NCBI GenBank assembly: GCA_963726795.1
Contig: CAVSDD010000006.1
Coordinates: 496,001-560,000, forward strand
Direction of reading: 5' to 3'
Source of the DNA: Hyphomicrobium_A sp963726795
GTDB taxonomy: Bacteria; Pseudomonadota; Alphaproteobacteria; Rhizobiales; Hyphomicrobiaceae
Length of the DNA: 64,000 nucleotides
Of this stretch, positions 17,282 to 26,859 are shown one piece after another (position 1 is the stretch's first letter; each line of letters starts with the position of its first letter). The notes beneath the pieces were generated by a model. It did no database searches and was not told the DNA's origin. It saw only the letters and a program-made list of their open reading frames with translations. A program made the position numbers and the translations under genes.

Positions 17282-19399
17282 ATGCGGCCCATCGAGCTTT
17301 CGCCCCTCTTTGCATCCCTGCGCGCGCTCGCGGGCATCGGACCGCGCATGATCATATTGTTGAAAAAAGCGCTGGCGCTACCGGCCGGCGTCACCGAGCC
17401 GCGCGTGCTCGACTTGTTGTGGCACCTGCCGAACGGGGTCATCGACCGGCGCGCGGAGCCGACGGTGGCCGAGGCGGTGCCAGGCTCGATCGCGACGCTG
17501 AAGGTGCGCGTGCTCAAGCACAAGGCGCCCCCGCGCGCCAATACGCGCGCGCCCTACAAGGTGGTGACCGAGGACGACACCGGGCGGCTCGATCTCATCT
17601 TTTTTCATGTCGAGCGGAAATTCATCGAGCGCCAGCTTCCCATCGGCGAGGAGCGCTACGTCTCGGGTCGCGTCGAGCGCTACGTCGACACGCTGCAGAT
17701 GTCGCATCCCGATTACATCGTCGCGCCCGAGCAGCGTGACGATTTGCCGATGCTGGAGCCGGTCTATGCCCTGACCGCGGGCTTGTCGGGCAAGGTCGTG
17801 CACAAGGCGACGCGGCAGGCGCTGGAGCGGCTGCAGCCCGTCCCTGAGTGGCAGGACGCTGCCTGGCTGAAAGAGCGCGGCTGGCCCGGGTTCGTCGAGG
17901 CGTTGACGCGGCTGCACCGGCCGACGGATGCCGGCGATGTTTCGCCGAGCGGCGATCCCTGGCAACGCTTGGCCTACGATGAGCTGCTCGCGGGTCAACT
18001 GGCGCTTGCACTCGTGCGCCAGAGCTTCAAGGCGCGACCGGGTCGCAGCGTGAAGGGTGACGGGCGCATCCGTGCGGCGCTCGCCGACGCGCTTCCCTTC
18101 CAGCTGACATCGTCCCAGCGCCAGGCCGTGCGCGAGATCGAGACCGACATGGCGGCCAAGCGGCGCATGCTGCGGCTGCTGCAGGGCGACGTCGGCTCGG
18201 GCAAGACGGTCGTTGCTTTGCTGGCGATGGCGATTGCGGTGGAAGCCGGTGCGCAGGCCGCCATCATGGCGCCGACGGAAGTGCTCGCGCGCCAGCATCT
18301 GGAGACCATCGCGCCGCTCGCCGAGAAGGCCGGATTACGCATAGCGCTGCTCACGGGGCGCGAAAAGGGCAAGTCACGTGCCGATCTCATTGAGCGCCTG
18401 GCCTCGGGCGAGATCGACATTCTCATTGGTACGCACGCGCTGTTCCAGGCCGACGTTGTCTTCAAGGATCTGGCATTCGCCGTGATCGACGAGCAGCACC
18501 GCTTCGGCGTGCATCAGCGTTTGTCGCTGCAGTCGAAGGGCAACGGCGCCGGCACCGACGTGCTGGTGATGACCGCGACGCCGATCCCGCGCACGCTTCT
18601 GATGACGCACTACGGCGATCTCGACGTGTCGCGGCTGACCGAGAAGCCGCCAGGGCGCAAGTCGATCGTGACGAAGACGACCTCGCTCGACCGGCTGGAG
18701 GAGGTGATCGAGGGCGTGCGCCGCATGCTGGGCCAGGCCGCGCAGGTCTACTGGGTGTGCCCGCTGATCGAGAGCTCGGACATTTCCGATCTCGCAGCCG
18801 CAGAGGAGCGCCACGCGCATCTGTCGCAGATGTTCGGCAAGGATACCGTGGGGCTGTTGCACGGCGGCATGGCGGCGGCGGCGAAGGACGCCACTATGGA
18901 GGCTTTCGCCGATGGCCGGTTGAAAATTCTCGTCGCAACGACCGTGATCGAGGTCGGCGTCAATGTGCCCAACGCCACGCTGATGGTGATCGAGCACGCG
19001 GAGCGCTTCGGGCTTGCGCAGCTGCATCAGTTGCGCGGGCGTGTCGGGCGCGGCGACCGGCAGTCCTATTGCATGCTGCTCTACAAGGCGCCGCTCGGCG
19101 AGGCGGCGCAGGCGCGACTCAAGATGATGTGCGAGACCGAGGACGGCTTCTTGATCGCGGAAAAGGATCTGGAGTTGCGCGGCGGCGGCGAGGTCATGGG
19201 CGCGCGCCAGAGCGGCACGCCGGGCTTCCGCGTCGCCGAGGTTCCGGGATTTGCCGCGCTGCTGGAAGCCGCGAGCGATGACGCGCGGCTCGTGCTCAAC
19301 GGCGATCCCAATCTGGAAGGCGCGCGCGCGCAGGCGTTGCGTACGCTGCTCTACATCTTCGAGTGCGACGAGGCCGTGCGCCTCTTCCGCGCGGCTTGA
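17282..19399 (+). CDS. recG: ATP-dependent DNA helicase RecG
   Basis: A 705-residue helicase. The N-terminal wedge (OB-fold) domain covers about residues 50-160, where TVAEAVPG and the region through GRVERYVDTLQM lie. Helicase motifs follow: Walker A GDVGSGKT, DEQHRFGVHQR, TATPIPRTL, and LRGRVGRGDRQSYC. RecG remodels stalled forks and branches Holliday junctions. The length is normal. It is divergent from sdhE across 232 bases and followed by a repeat-bearing spacer. Confidence 0.98.
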   Translation: MRPIELSPLFASLRALAGIGPRMIILLKKALALPAGVTEPRVLDLLWHLPNGVIDRRAEPTVAEAVPGSIATLKVRVLKHKAPPRANTRAPYKVVTEDDTGRLDLIFFHVERKFIERQLPIGEERYVSGRVERYVDTLQMSHPDYIVAPEQRDDLPMLEPVYALTAGLSGKVVHKATRQALERLQPVPEWQDAAWLKERGWPGFVEALTRLHRPTDAGDVSPSGDPWQRLAYDELLAGQLALALVRQSFKARPGRSVKGDGRIRAALADALPFQLTSSQRQAVREIETDMAAKRRMLRLLQGDVGSGKTVVALLAMAIAVEAGAQAAIMAPTEVLARQHLETIAPLAEKAGLRIALLTGREKGKSRADLIERLASGEIDILIGTHALFQADVVFKDLAFAVIDEQHRFGVHQRLSLQSKGNGAGTDVLVMTATPIPRTLLMTHYGDLDVSRLTEKPPGRKSIVTKTTSLDRLEEVIEGVRRMLGQAAQVYWVCPLIESSDISDLAAAEERHAHLSQMFGKDTVGLLHGGMAAAAKDATMEAFADGRLKILVATTVIEVGVNVPNATLMVIEHAERFGLAQLHQLRGRVGRGDRQSYCMLLYKAPLGEAAQARLKMMCETEDGFLIAEKDLELRGGGEVMGARQSGTPGFRVAEVPGFAALLEAASDDARLVLNGDPNLEGARAQALRTLLYIFECDEAVRLFRAA

Positions 19400-19436
19400 T
19401 GTGCCCGGCTTGCGCGGCGCGACTTTAGCCACAAGT

Positions 19437-19700
19437 GTCATCCTCCGGCTTGTCCCGAGGACCCACGCTTCAGCCGAGGCCCGGGTGTGGTCGTCCCTGC
19501 CGGGCCGCGTAGCGCGAGCCGCGTTTGCCTCGCGCCCTATCGCAACGTCGCGATCCTTGAAGTTTGCGTGGGTCCCGGCCGTCCATGCGGAGCATGGCTC
19601 CGCCATAACGCGCGATGACGTTTCAATTTGCATACGTCGGATCGCCCAACTGCTGCGTCATCCCGCTGAAGAGCGGGATCCACGCAAGTCGCGCGGCCGG
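19437..19700. repeat. Composite intergenic repeat region
   Basis: The spacer between recG and the DUF502 gene is largely repeat DNA. A long inverted pair, GGACCCACGC at 19459-19468 and GCGTGGGTCC at 19566-19575, is bounded by GTCATCC- and GATGACG-like ends. A second unit at about 19641-19684 is the inverted copy of the repeat at 8771-8810 and holds a CCCGCT/AGCGGG hairpin. No reading frame here looks coding. Confidence 0.6.
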
Positions 19701-19744
19701 CGCGACGCTTATGGCATTCGGCTCCGATGACGCGGTGCGACGGC

Positions 19745-20653
19745 TTAGCTCGACGAAATCTTGGGCGGGCGCGGGGTTTTATCTTTGGGAAGCACGGCCG
19801 TGGAAGGCACATCCTTCGGCGGGGCGGTCTTGCGCTTCGCCTGCTCAGCGAGCTCCTTCAGCTTCGACTGGCTTTCCGGCGTCACCATGCCGCCCGAGAT
19901 GATGACCTTCGCCGCGTCCTCGATGCTCATGTCGAGGAAGATGACGTTGCGGCGGGGAAGAAAGCAGACGAACCCCGTTGGCGGCACGATGCCGGTCGGC
20001 ATGAAAACGCTGAGCAGATCGCTCTCCCCGCCGGGCGACACCGCGCCCACCTCGCCCGAGGTCTCGCCCGTCACGAACACGATCGACCAAAGCCCCTTGG
20101 AGGGAAACTCGATCAGCCCGACCTTCTGGATGCCCTGCCCCGGCCCGGTTGCCGTGATCACGGATTCAAAGATCTGCTTTAGAGCCCGATAGACGTTGCG
20201 CACGATCGGCATGCCGCCGACCATCTGCTCGCCAAACGAGATGAGCGTGCGCCCGAGCAGGTTTGCAGCCAGCGCGCCGATGAGCGTGAGGGCGACGATG
20301 CCGACGATGAGGCCGAAGCCCGGCACCGCGAAGGGCAGATACGTGTCGGGCAGGTAGGCCTTGGGCACGAACGGCTTGATCCAGGCGTCCGTGACGTTGA
20401 TGAACCACCACGCGAAGTAGAGCGTGATGGTGACAGGGCCGACGATGACGAGGCCGGTCAGGAAATAGTTGCGCAGGCGCGCGCCCAGGTGCCAGGCCGG
20501 CGGGGTGTCCTCGCGCACGAGCCGCTGCAGGCCGGCGCGCAGCTGCGCACCCGCTGAAAACCTCACGTCGCGCTTGGCATCGGCCGCTTTGCTGCCGGAT
20601 CCCCCGTTTTCGGGGCCTCTCGCTTCGGATCCCGTGCGATCAGGCGGCGTCAT
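19745..20653 (-). CDS. DUF502 family membrane protein
   Basis: A 302-residue inner-membrane protein. A polar N-terminus precedes two membrane segments (about residues 60-80 and 105-130), with the family motif FLTGLVIVGPVTITLYFAWW. A cytosolic domain follows (IVRNVYRALKQIFES, VFMPTGIVPPTGF, RRNVIFLDMSIEDAAK), then a Lys/Pro-rich tail. An open frame extends further upstream, but ATG 20653 is chosen because homology-like sequence begins only after it. DUF502 genes sit beside recG in many alphaproteobacteria; the function is not established. Confidence 0.85.
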   Translation of the reverse strand: MTPPDRTGSEARGPENGGSGSKAADAKRDVRFSAGAQLRAGLQRLVREDTPPAWHLGARLRNYFLTGLVIVGPVTITLYFAWWFINVTDAWIKPFVPKAYLPDTYLPFAVPGFGLIVGIVALTLIGALAANLLGRTLISFGEQMVGGMPIVRNVYRALKQIFESVITATGPGQGIQKVGLIEFPSKGLWSIVFVTGETSGEVGAVSPGGESDLLSVFMPTGIVPPTGFVCFLPRRNVIFLDMSIEDAAKVIISGGMVTPESQSKLKELAEQAKRKTAPPKDVPSTAVLPKDKTPRPPKISSS

Positions 20654-20845
20654 GGCGTGGTCCACGTGCTGGCCTGCCGCCGGGCGCGCCGGCGATCGGC
20701 TGGGCCACCGGCGTAACCGGCGATCGGACGGGATTGTCCCACGCTTTACGATCAAGAAGAAGTGCGCAGAGGTCGTGGCTGTACAGCACGGTGCAGCAAA
20801 TGCGCCTGCAAGCGATCCGGCGCACAAGTACCAGGCTCTCGCAGC

Positions 20846-22124
20846 CTAGTTGTTCGTCACCACGAGGCAGTCAAAGCCGTTGCCCAAGGTTCCGCACAGC
20901 GACTTTGGCTCTTTGGCGTCGGCGTAAGGTCCGACGCGCACCTGGTAGAAGGTGCCCATGTTGCCGATCACCGCCTCGGTGACCTGCGGATCGCGGCCGC
21001 CGAGTTCGCCGCCGTGCTCGGTAAGCAGCTTCGCGACCATCAGGTCGGCTTCCTCGCGCGACCGCACCGACGCAACCTGCATGACATATTTTCCCGAAGG
21101 CGCGCGCGCGGCGGTGTGTTTGGTCGCGGTTGCGTGCGGCGCAACGGCTGCCGTCTCGACCCGGCCCGGCGCTGCCGGCGGGCTCGTGTTGGAGGCCCAC
21201 GGTAAGGTCTCCGACGCTCTGCGCGGTTGTCGGCGCAGGCGATGCAGACGCGGTGGCTCCAGATGCCCACGGCAAAGCCTGACCGCCCGGTTGCGCCTGC
21301 GCGGATGCCGGCTGCACGCTCTCGCTCCAGGACGTGGCAACAGGCGGCGTCGCGGGCTTGTTCTCGCCGAGCGAAGCGGTGGTTACGCCCTCATCGGCCT
21401 TCGGAGCCGGTGCAGGCGTGCTGCTCGATCCGCCGGTAAAGAAGTTCGAGATGCTGCTGAAGAAGCCGCCCGAGCTGGAGGAGCTCGACGAACTGGCGGC
21501 GGGCGGTACCGGTGCCGCTAATGCCGTCTGAATTCCGGTCGACCCAGTTGCACCGGGGGCGGGCGCGGCGGATGCGGTCGCGCTCGCCGGCTCGGACGTC
21601 GGCGGCGTGAAATCGGGAACGTCGCCGATGCCGGCTTCGCCGTAGGCCGCGACGCGATGGCGTGCCGCCTCCTGCCGCTCGGTCGTCGTCAACCCGTCCT
21701 TGAGCCAGATCGCGGCGGTGAGGTCGGAGATGGCGAGACCCGGCTTGCCGTCCTTGCGGTACGTGAGGCCGCGGTAATAGAGCGCGTGCGCCATCTGCTG
21801 ATGATTGAGCGCGCCGCTTTGCAGCGCGCTATCGAACGCTTTGATGGCGTTCTTGGTGTCGCCGCCCTGGTAGGCCTTGATGCCGAGTTCCAAAATGCGC
21901 GCGGCGTTCTCGGCTGCCTTGCCCTTGTCGGGAGCGCTATCGCCGTCCTGCGCTGCGGGCTGACCGGGCTTTGCGGCAGCGGCGGCCGGCTTTGCGGGAG
22001 CCGCCTTCTTGCCGCCCGTTGTCTGCGTCGGACCGTCGAACGCGGCGGCCGGCGCAACGGCCACGCCAACGAACCCTGCAAGCAGGATCGTGACCAGCAA
22101 TTCTGTGCGCGCTGTCATCCCCAT
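20846..22124 (-). pseudogene. TPR and SPOR-domain exported protein, frameshifted
   Basis: The 5' part encodes a signal peptide (residues 1-28), an Ala/Pro/Lys linker, TPR-like repeats (LELGIKAYQGGDTKNAIKAF, HALYYRGLTYRKDGKPGLAI) and a Ser/Pro-rich region with the motif ALPWAS. The C-terminal SPOR domain, starting at KYVMQVASVRSREEADLM and ending CLVVTNN, lies in another frame. Deleting one base near 21205 joins the frames as GDL-PWAS, matching the upstream LPWAS motif, and gives about 425 residues. SPOR domains bind denuded septal peptidoglycan. It is either decayed or carries a sequencing indel. Confidence 0.78.
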
Positions 22125-22227
22125 CGACCCACTTTCCCCGCGCCGACACCCAAAGCATTGGCGGGGAACGTTATGTTATGCCCGACATAGAGGCAAATCC
22201 ACGGCCGACTTTAAGGCCGGTTTTCCC

Positions 22228-24048
22228 CTACTCGACCGTGACCGACTTGGCGAGGTTGCGCGGCTGGTCGACGTCGGTGCCCATGATTACGGCCGTATGG
22301 TAGGCCAGAAGCTGTACAGGCACCGCGTAAATGAGCGGATTGGTGAAGTCGGTCGCCGTCGGCATCTGCACGTGGGCAGCGACCTTACACCCCACCTTCT
22401 CGGGAGCCGCGTCCGAGATCAGGATGATCTGGCCGCCACGAGTCGCCACTTCCTGCAGGTTGGAGATGGTCTTCTCGAAGAGGTCGTCCTGCGGCGCCAC
22501 CACGATGACCGGCACGTTCTCGTCGATCAGCGCGATCGGCCCGTGCTTGAGCTCGCCCGCCGCATAGCCTTCGGCGTGCAGGTAGGAAATTTCCTTGAGC
22601 TTAAGCGCTCCTTCGAGCGCCATCGGGTAGCTCGTGCCGCGCCCGAGGTAGAGCACGTCGCGCGCCTTCGAGAGCATGTTCGCGATCGCCTCGAACTGCT
22701 GCTCGTTGCGCAGGATGTTCGAGATGTGGCGCGGGACCTCGATGAGCGCCTGCACCATGGCGCGCTCCTGCTTGGGATCGAGCACGCCGCGTGCGCGGCC
22801 AAGGCCAAGCGCAAGGCAGGCGAGTGCCGCCAGCTGGCAGGTGAACGCTTTCGTCGAGGCGACGCCGATCTCGGGGCCCGCAAGCGTCGGCAGCACAGCG
22901 TCGGACTCGCGCGCGATGGAGGATGTCCGCACATTCACGATCGAGGCGACGCGCTGGCCCTGCTCCTTGGCGTAGCGCAGCGTCGCCAGCGTATCGGCGG
23001 TCTCGCCCGACTGCGACACGAAGAGCGCAAGTCCACCGGGAGGAAGCGGCGGCTCGCGGTAGCGCATCTCGGAGGCGACATCGATCTCGACGGGGAGACG
23101 CGCGTAGCGCTCCAGCCAATATTTGCCGACGAGCCCCGCGTAGTAGGCGGTGCCACACGCCGACAAGGTGATGCGCGGCAGCGTGGCGAGATCGACACCG
23201 AGCTGCGGGATGGTCGCCGTGCCGGCGCTCATGTCGAGGTAGTTCGATAGCGTGTGGCTGATGACTTCCGGCTGCTCGTGAATCTCCTTCGCCATGAAGT
23301 GGCGATGGTTGCCCTTGTCGACGAGCAGGGCGCTGGCGACCGACTTGATCAGCGGCCGCTCGACCGGCTTGCCGCTGCGATCGAAGATCTCGACGCCGCT
23401 CTGGTGCAGCACCGCCCAGTCGCCCTCCTCGAGGTAGGTGATGGCGTCGGTGAAGGGCGCGAGCGCGATGGCGTCCGAGCCCAGATACATCGCGCCGGTG
23501 CCGTGCCCGATCGCAAGCGGGCTGCCCTGGCGCGCGGCGATCATGAGATCATCGTGGCCCGCGAAAATGATGGCGAGCGCGAAGGCGCCCTTGAGACGCT
23601 TCAGCGCGTTGCGAACCGCGACTTGCGGCGTGACGCCCTTGTCGAGCTCGTCGGCGATGACGTGGACGATCGCTTCGGTGTCGGTGTCGCTCTCGAACAC
23701 GCGGCCCTTGGCGGTGAGTTCGGCTTTGAGCTCGCGGAAGTTCTCGATGATGCCGTTGTGCACGACCGAGACCTGGCCGTTCATGTGCGGATGCGCGTTA
23801 CGCTCGGTCGGGCGCCCGTGCGTCGCCCAGCGCGTGTGCCCGATGCCGGTATGGCCGTTGAGCGGCTCTTTCAGCAGCCGTCCTTCGAGGTTGCGCAGCT
23901 TGCCTTCGGCGCGGCGGCGCTCGAGGTGGCCGTTCTCGACGGTGGCGATACCCGCTGAATCATACCCGCGGTACTCGAGGCGGCGCAGCGCGTCGACGAT
24001 GTCGGTCGCAACCGCCTTCTGCCCGATGATGCCGACGATGCCGCACAT
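22228..24048 (-). CDS. glmS: Glutamine-fructose-6-phosphate aminotransferase
   Basis: A 606-residue enzyme that makes glucosamine-6-phosphate from fructose-6-phosphate and glutamine. The N-terminal glutaminase begins MCGIVGIIG with nucleophile Cys2; GHTRWATHG and HNGIIENF are present. Two SIS isomerase domains follow (SACGTAYYAG, SQSGETADT and AEGYAAGELKHGPIAL), and the C-terminus is KSVTVE. Together with glmU, 155 bases upstream on the same strand, it supplies UDP-GlcNAc for peptidoglycan and lipopolysaccharide. No ribozyme-like sequence was noticed in the spacer. Confidence 0.98.
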   Translation of the reverse strand: MCGIVGIIGQKAVATDIVDALRRLEYRGYDSAGIATVENGHLERRRAEGKLRNLEGRLLKEPLNGHTGIGHTRWATHGRPTERNAHPHMNGQVSVVHNGIIENFRELKAELTAKGRVFESDTDTEAIVHVIADELDKGVTPQVAVRNALKRLKGAFALAIIFAGHDDLMIAARQGSPLAIGHGTGAMYLGSDAIALAPFTDAITYLEEGDWAVLHQSGVEIFDRSGKPVERPLIKSVASALLVDKGNHRHFMAKEIHEQPEVISHTLSNYLDMSAGTATIPQLGVDLATLPRITLSACGTAYYAGLVGKYWLERYARLPVEIDVASEMRYREPPLPPGGLALFVSQSGETADTLATLRYAKEQGQRVASIVNVRTSSIARESDAVLPTLAGPEIGVASTKAFTCQLAALACLALGLGRARGVLDPKQERAMVQALIEVPRHISNILRNEQQFEAIANMLSKARDVLYLGRGTSYPMALEGALKLKEISYLHAEGYAAGELKHGPIALIDENVPVIVVAPQDDLFEKTISNLQEVATRGGQIILISDAAPEKVGCKVAAHVQMPTATDFTNPLIYAVPVQLLAYHTAVIMGTDVDQPRNLAKSVTVE

Positions 24049-24203
24049 GAGAGCTTTGTTCCTTAGCGAATTCGCGGTTCGAAATAGTGGTATCTTTTGA
24101 TTAACATGTTGCTCAATTCACAACCTGTTTCAGAGGTTTTTTGTCGCTGCCGGGCCCGGTCGAGGCAAGCCCCTCATCCGGCGTAATGCCGATCTTTGGG
24201 TGA

Positions 24204-25559
24204 TCAGCCAGCCTTTGCCTTGCGCCGCCCCATCATGGTGCGGAACTTAGCAGCCCAGCCGGGACGCTCCTCTTGGGCAGAACGCTCCAGCGCCAGGGCA
24301 TCCGGCGCCACGTTCTTGGTGATCACGCTGCCCGAGCCAATGTAGGCGCCGGCCCCGATGCGCACCGGCGCCACCAGCGACGAGTTCGACCCGACGAACA
24401 CGCCCTCGCCGATCTCGGTGCGGTGCTTGTTGAAGCCATCGTAGTTGCAGAAGATCGTGCCGGCTCCGATGTTGGACTTCGCGCCGACATCGCCATCGCC
24501 AATATAGGAGAGGTGGTTCGCCTTGGCACCCTCGCCGAGCTTTGAATTCTTCACCTCGACGAAGTTGCCGACGTGGGCGCGCTCGCCGATATCGGCACCG
24601 GGGCGAAAACGTGCAAACGGCCCGATGCGAGCCCCGCGCCTGATGTGGGTTCGCTCAAAGTGGCAGTTGGCCTTGATCTCCGCTTCGTCATCGACGGTGA
24701 CACCCGTTCCGAAGAACACATTCGGCTCGATCACGACATCGCGGCCTATCTTGGTGTCGTAGGAGAACCAGACTGTCTCGGGTGCAATGAGCGTCACACC
24801 ATCGCGCATCGCCGCTGAACGCATGCGCCGCTGGAAGATGGCTTCGGCGGCGGCGAGCTGGTCGCGCGCGTTGACGCCCATCACCTCGTCTTCCTCGCAC
24901 ACGACGACGGCGGCGCGTGCGCCGGCTTCGCGCGCAATCGCGACGGCGTCAGTCAGGTAGAACTCGCCCTTGGCGTTGGCGTCGCCGATGCGGTCGAGCA
25001 GCGCCACGAGATCGTCGACGCGGAATGCCATGACGCCCGAGTTGCACAGCCTGAGGCGGCGCTCGGCGTCGGTTGCGTCGTTCTCCTCGCGAATGGCGGT
25101 GAGCCAGTCGTCCTTGTCGATGATGAGCCGGCCATACCCTGTGGCGTCGGCGGCCTTGAAGCCCAGCACTGCGAGATGTGCGTCGTCGAGCCGTTCGAGC
25201 AGGCGGGTCAGTGTCTCCGGCGTGAGCAGCGGCGTATCGGCATAAAGCACCAGCACGTCGCCCTTATGCGCCTCGAGCGCTTCGCGAGCAGCGAGCAGCG
25301 CGTCAGCGGTGCCCTTGCGCTCCTCTTGCACGAAGATTCGTGCGGACGTTGCCTGCCCAAGTGCTTGCGTGCGCACCGCGTCCATCCCCGGGCCGATCAC
25401 GACCGAGATTGTGTCGGGCCGCACCGCTTCGGCGGCGGCGAGCACGTGGCCCAGCATCGGGCGGCCCGCAATTTTGTGCAGCACCTTTGGGAGCGCTGAC
25501 TTCATGCGCGTGCCCTGACCGGCCGCGAGAACGACGATGAGCAAAGGCCGGCGGGGCAT
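24204..25559 (-). CDS. glmU: Bifunctional GlmU (uridyltransferase and acetyltransferase)
   Basis: A 451-residue bifunctional enzyme. The N-terminal pyrophosphorylase domain starts with the nucleotide-binding motif LAAGQGTRMKSALPKVLH. The C-terminal left-handed beta-helix is built of hexapeptide repeats (for example IGPFARFRPGADIGERAHVG) and carries VEVKNSKLGEGAKANHLSYI. It acetylates glucosamine-1-phosphate and couples it to UTP, forming UDP-GlcNAc. It is the first gene of the glmU-glmS pair. Confidence 0.98.
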   Translation of the reverse strand: MPRRPLLIVVLAAGQGTRMKSALPKVLHKIAGRPMLGHVLAAAEAVRPDTISVVIGPGMDAVRTQALGQATSARIFVQEERKGTADALLAAREALEAHKGDVLVLYADTPLLTPETLTRLLERLDDAHLAVLGFKAADATGYGRLIIDKDDWLTAIREENDATDAERRLRLCNSGVMAFRVDDLVALLDRIGDANAKGEFYLTDAVAIAREAGARAAVVVCEEDEVMGVNARDQLAAAEAIFQRRMRSAAMRDGVTLIAPETVWFSYDTKIGRDVVIEPNVFFGTGVTVDDEAEIKANCHFERTHIRRGARIGPFARFRPGADIGERAHVGNFVEVKNSKLGEGAKANHLSYIGDGDVGAKSNIGAGTIFCNYDGFNKHRTEIGEGVFVGSNSSLVAPVRIGAGAYIGSGSVITKNVAPDALALERSAQEERPGWAAKFRTMMGRRKAKAG

Positions 25560-25933
25560 CGTGCCTCTAGGAGATTGAATGAGGGGAGCGGCGGGTCACA
25601 GATTGAGCAATTTTCATACCGCCGGGTTGCGACTGGGAACAGCTTGACGCCGACCGAGCTGGCAAAGCGGTGTTGCCAAGCGACCACAACAGGCGCTGGG
25701 CGCTGCGAATACTGGACGTTCGGGCGGTTCCAGCCATGTTCGTCCACAGCTCCTGTAGCAAATCCGCATCTGACGCGTTGGCGCCCATGCGCGACTCACC
25801 CACCATCCTGACGCGGCAACGCCAAGCCTATGGGCTCGGCCTCTTTCCGTGTGTTTGTGCCAAGTTTGTCCCAGGTAGGCGAATCAGACCACATCCGTTC
25901 AGCGTTCTTACACCCAACCGCGGAAGCTGAAGA
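25560..25933. other. Intergenic region with no supported gene
   Basis: 374 bases between the divergent glmU and the coiled-coil membrane protein gene. Short open frames exist on both strands, but none has a plausible start, ribosome-binding site or recognisable product. No repeat, hairpin terminator or RNA gene was seen. Confidence 0.55.
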
Positions 25934-26845
25934 ATGTCGGTTCTCCAGAGCTACGGCCCCACCCGCCGCCGCATGCTGACGCCCTATTTGCTGATCTGGG
26001 TCGTCGCTGCCGCGCTCGCAACGGGATATTTGGCGCTTCTCGGCGTGAAGCCTGAATTTTTTGCGCGATCGGGCAACACCGCTGACCTGGCGCAGCAAAT
26101 CGTGCAGACCAAGCGCGACGTGACGCGTGCGGTCGCCGATCTCGATCCGTTGCGCCGTACGGTCGGCGAAATGAAGGCCGACGTCACCAACTTGCAATAT
26201 GCCGCCAAGGAGAATGCAGCGCATGACGCGGCGCTCGATGAGCGCGTGAGCGCTCTCGAGACCTCCTCGCCGAAGCGGCCGGAGGTTGCGCGCATCGGCG
26301 AAGCGACGACCGACAGCGCCCAAGTTCCCGCCGCCGCTCCGCCCGCCCCATTGAAAGACCCGCGCAAGGCCGCCGCCAAGGCGCCTAAGCCTGCAGCCGT
26401 GGTCGCGCCGCTGTCGAACGCGGCGAAGAATGCCCGAATGATCAACGGCGCCTCCAAGCCGGCGCCTGCTCCCTCCGAGACCGGGAGCATCGAGCATGCC
26501 GCCAAGTCCGCCGCCTCCGCCAAGCAGGCGAGCGCTGCCGCAAAAGCTGTCGTCGCCAAGGCTCCGGCCGCCGCACCCAAGCCCGGGGCTGTCGGCATCG
26601 TGCTGGCGACGGGACCGTCCGTCGACGCGCTTAAGCTCAACTGGACGATCCTCAACGACCGCCACGGTGACGCGGTGAAGGGCCTGAAGCCGCACTACAC
26701 CGTGTCAGGCCCGGCCAACAATCGCGTCTACAGCCTCGTGGCGGGTCCGGTTGCATCGGCTGAGCAGGCCAAGAGCCTGTGCCAGACGATGGAGCAGAAG
26801 GGCCTCACATGCTCGGTCAGCGCCTATCGCGGCAGTGCGCTCTAA
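25934..26845 (+). CDS. Membrane-anchored coiled-coil protein with SPOR-like C-terminus
   Basis: A 303-residue protein. One membrane segment at about residues 17-37 is followed by a coiled coil (about 48-112, VQTKRDVTRAVADLDPLR). A long Ala/Pro/Lys linker reaches about residue 215. The C-terminal domain of about 75 residues (LKLNWTILNDRHGDAVKGLK to GLTCSVSAYRG) has the strand-helix-strand layout and paired cysteines of SPOR-type domains, though it is divergent. A bitopic envelope protein reaching the peptidoglycan is the likely topology; the function is unknown. Confidence 0.8.
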   Translation: MSVLQSYGPTRRRMLTPYLLIWVVAAALATGYLALLGVKPEFFARSGNTADLAQQIVQTKRDVTRAVADLDPLRRTVGEMKADVTNLQYAAKENAAHDAALDERVSALETSSPKRPEVARIGEATTDSAQVPAAAPPAPLKDPRKAAAKAPKPAAVVAPLSNAAKNARMINGASKPAPAPSETGSIEHAAKSAASAKQASAAAKAVVAKAPAAAPKPGAVGIVLATGPSVDALKLNWTILNDRHGDAVKGLKPHYTVSGPANNRVYSLVAGPVASAEQAKSLCQTMEQKGLTCSVSAYRGSAL

Positions 26846-26859
26846 CGGCAGGCACGCGA

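Noticed and set aside
24049..24203. Possible regulatory RNA between glmU and glmS
   Set aside because: The spacer has a short GC palindrome but no T run and no glmS ribozyme-like core; nothing beyond an ordinary spacer can be supported.
25575..25811. 78-codon open frame in the spacer upstream of the coiled-coil protein
   Set aside because: No ribosome-binding site, signal peptide or domain pattern; the composition is not coding-like.
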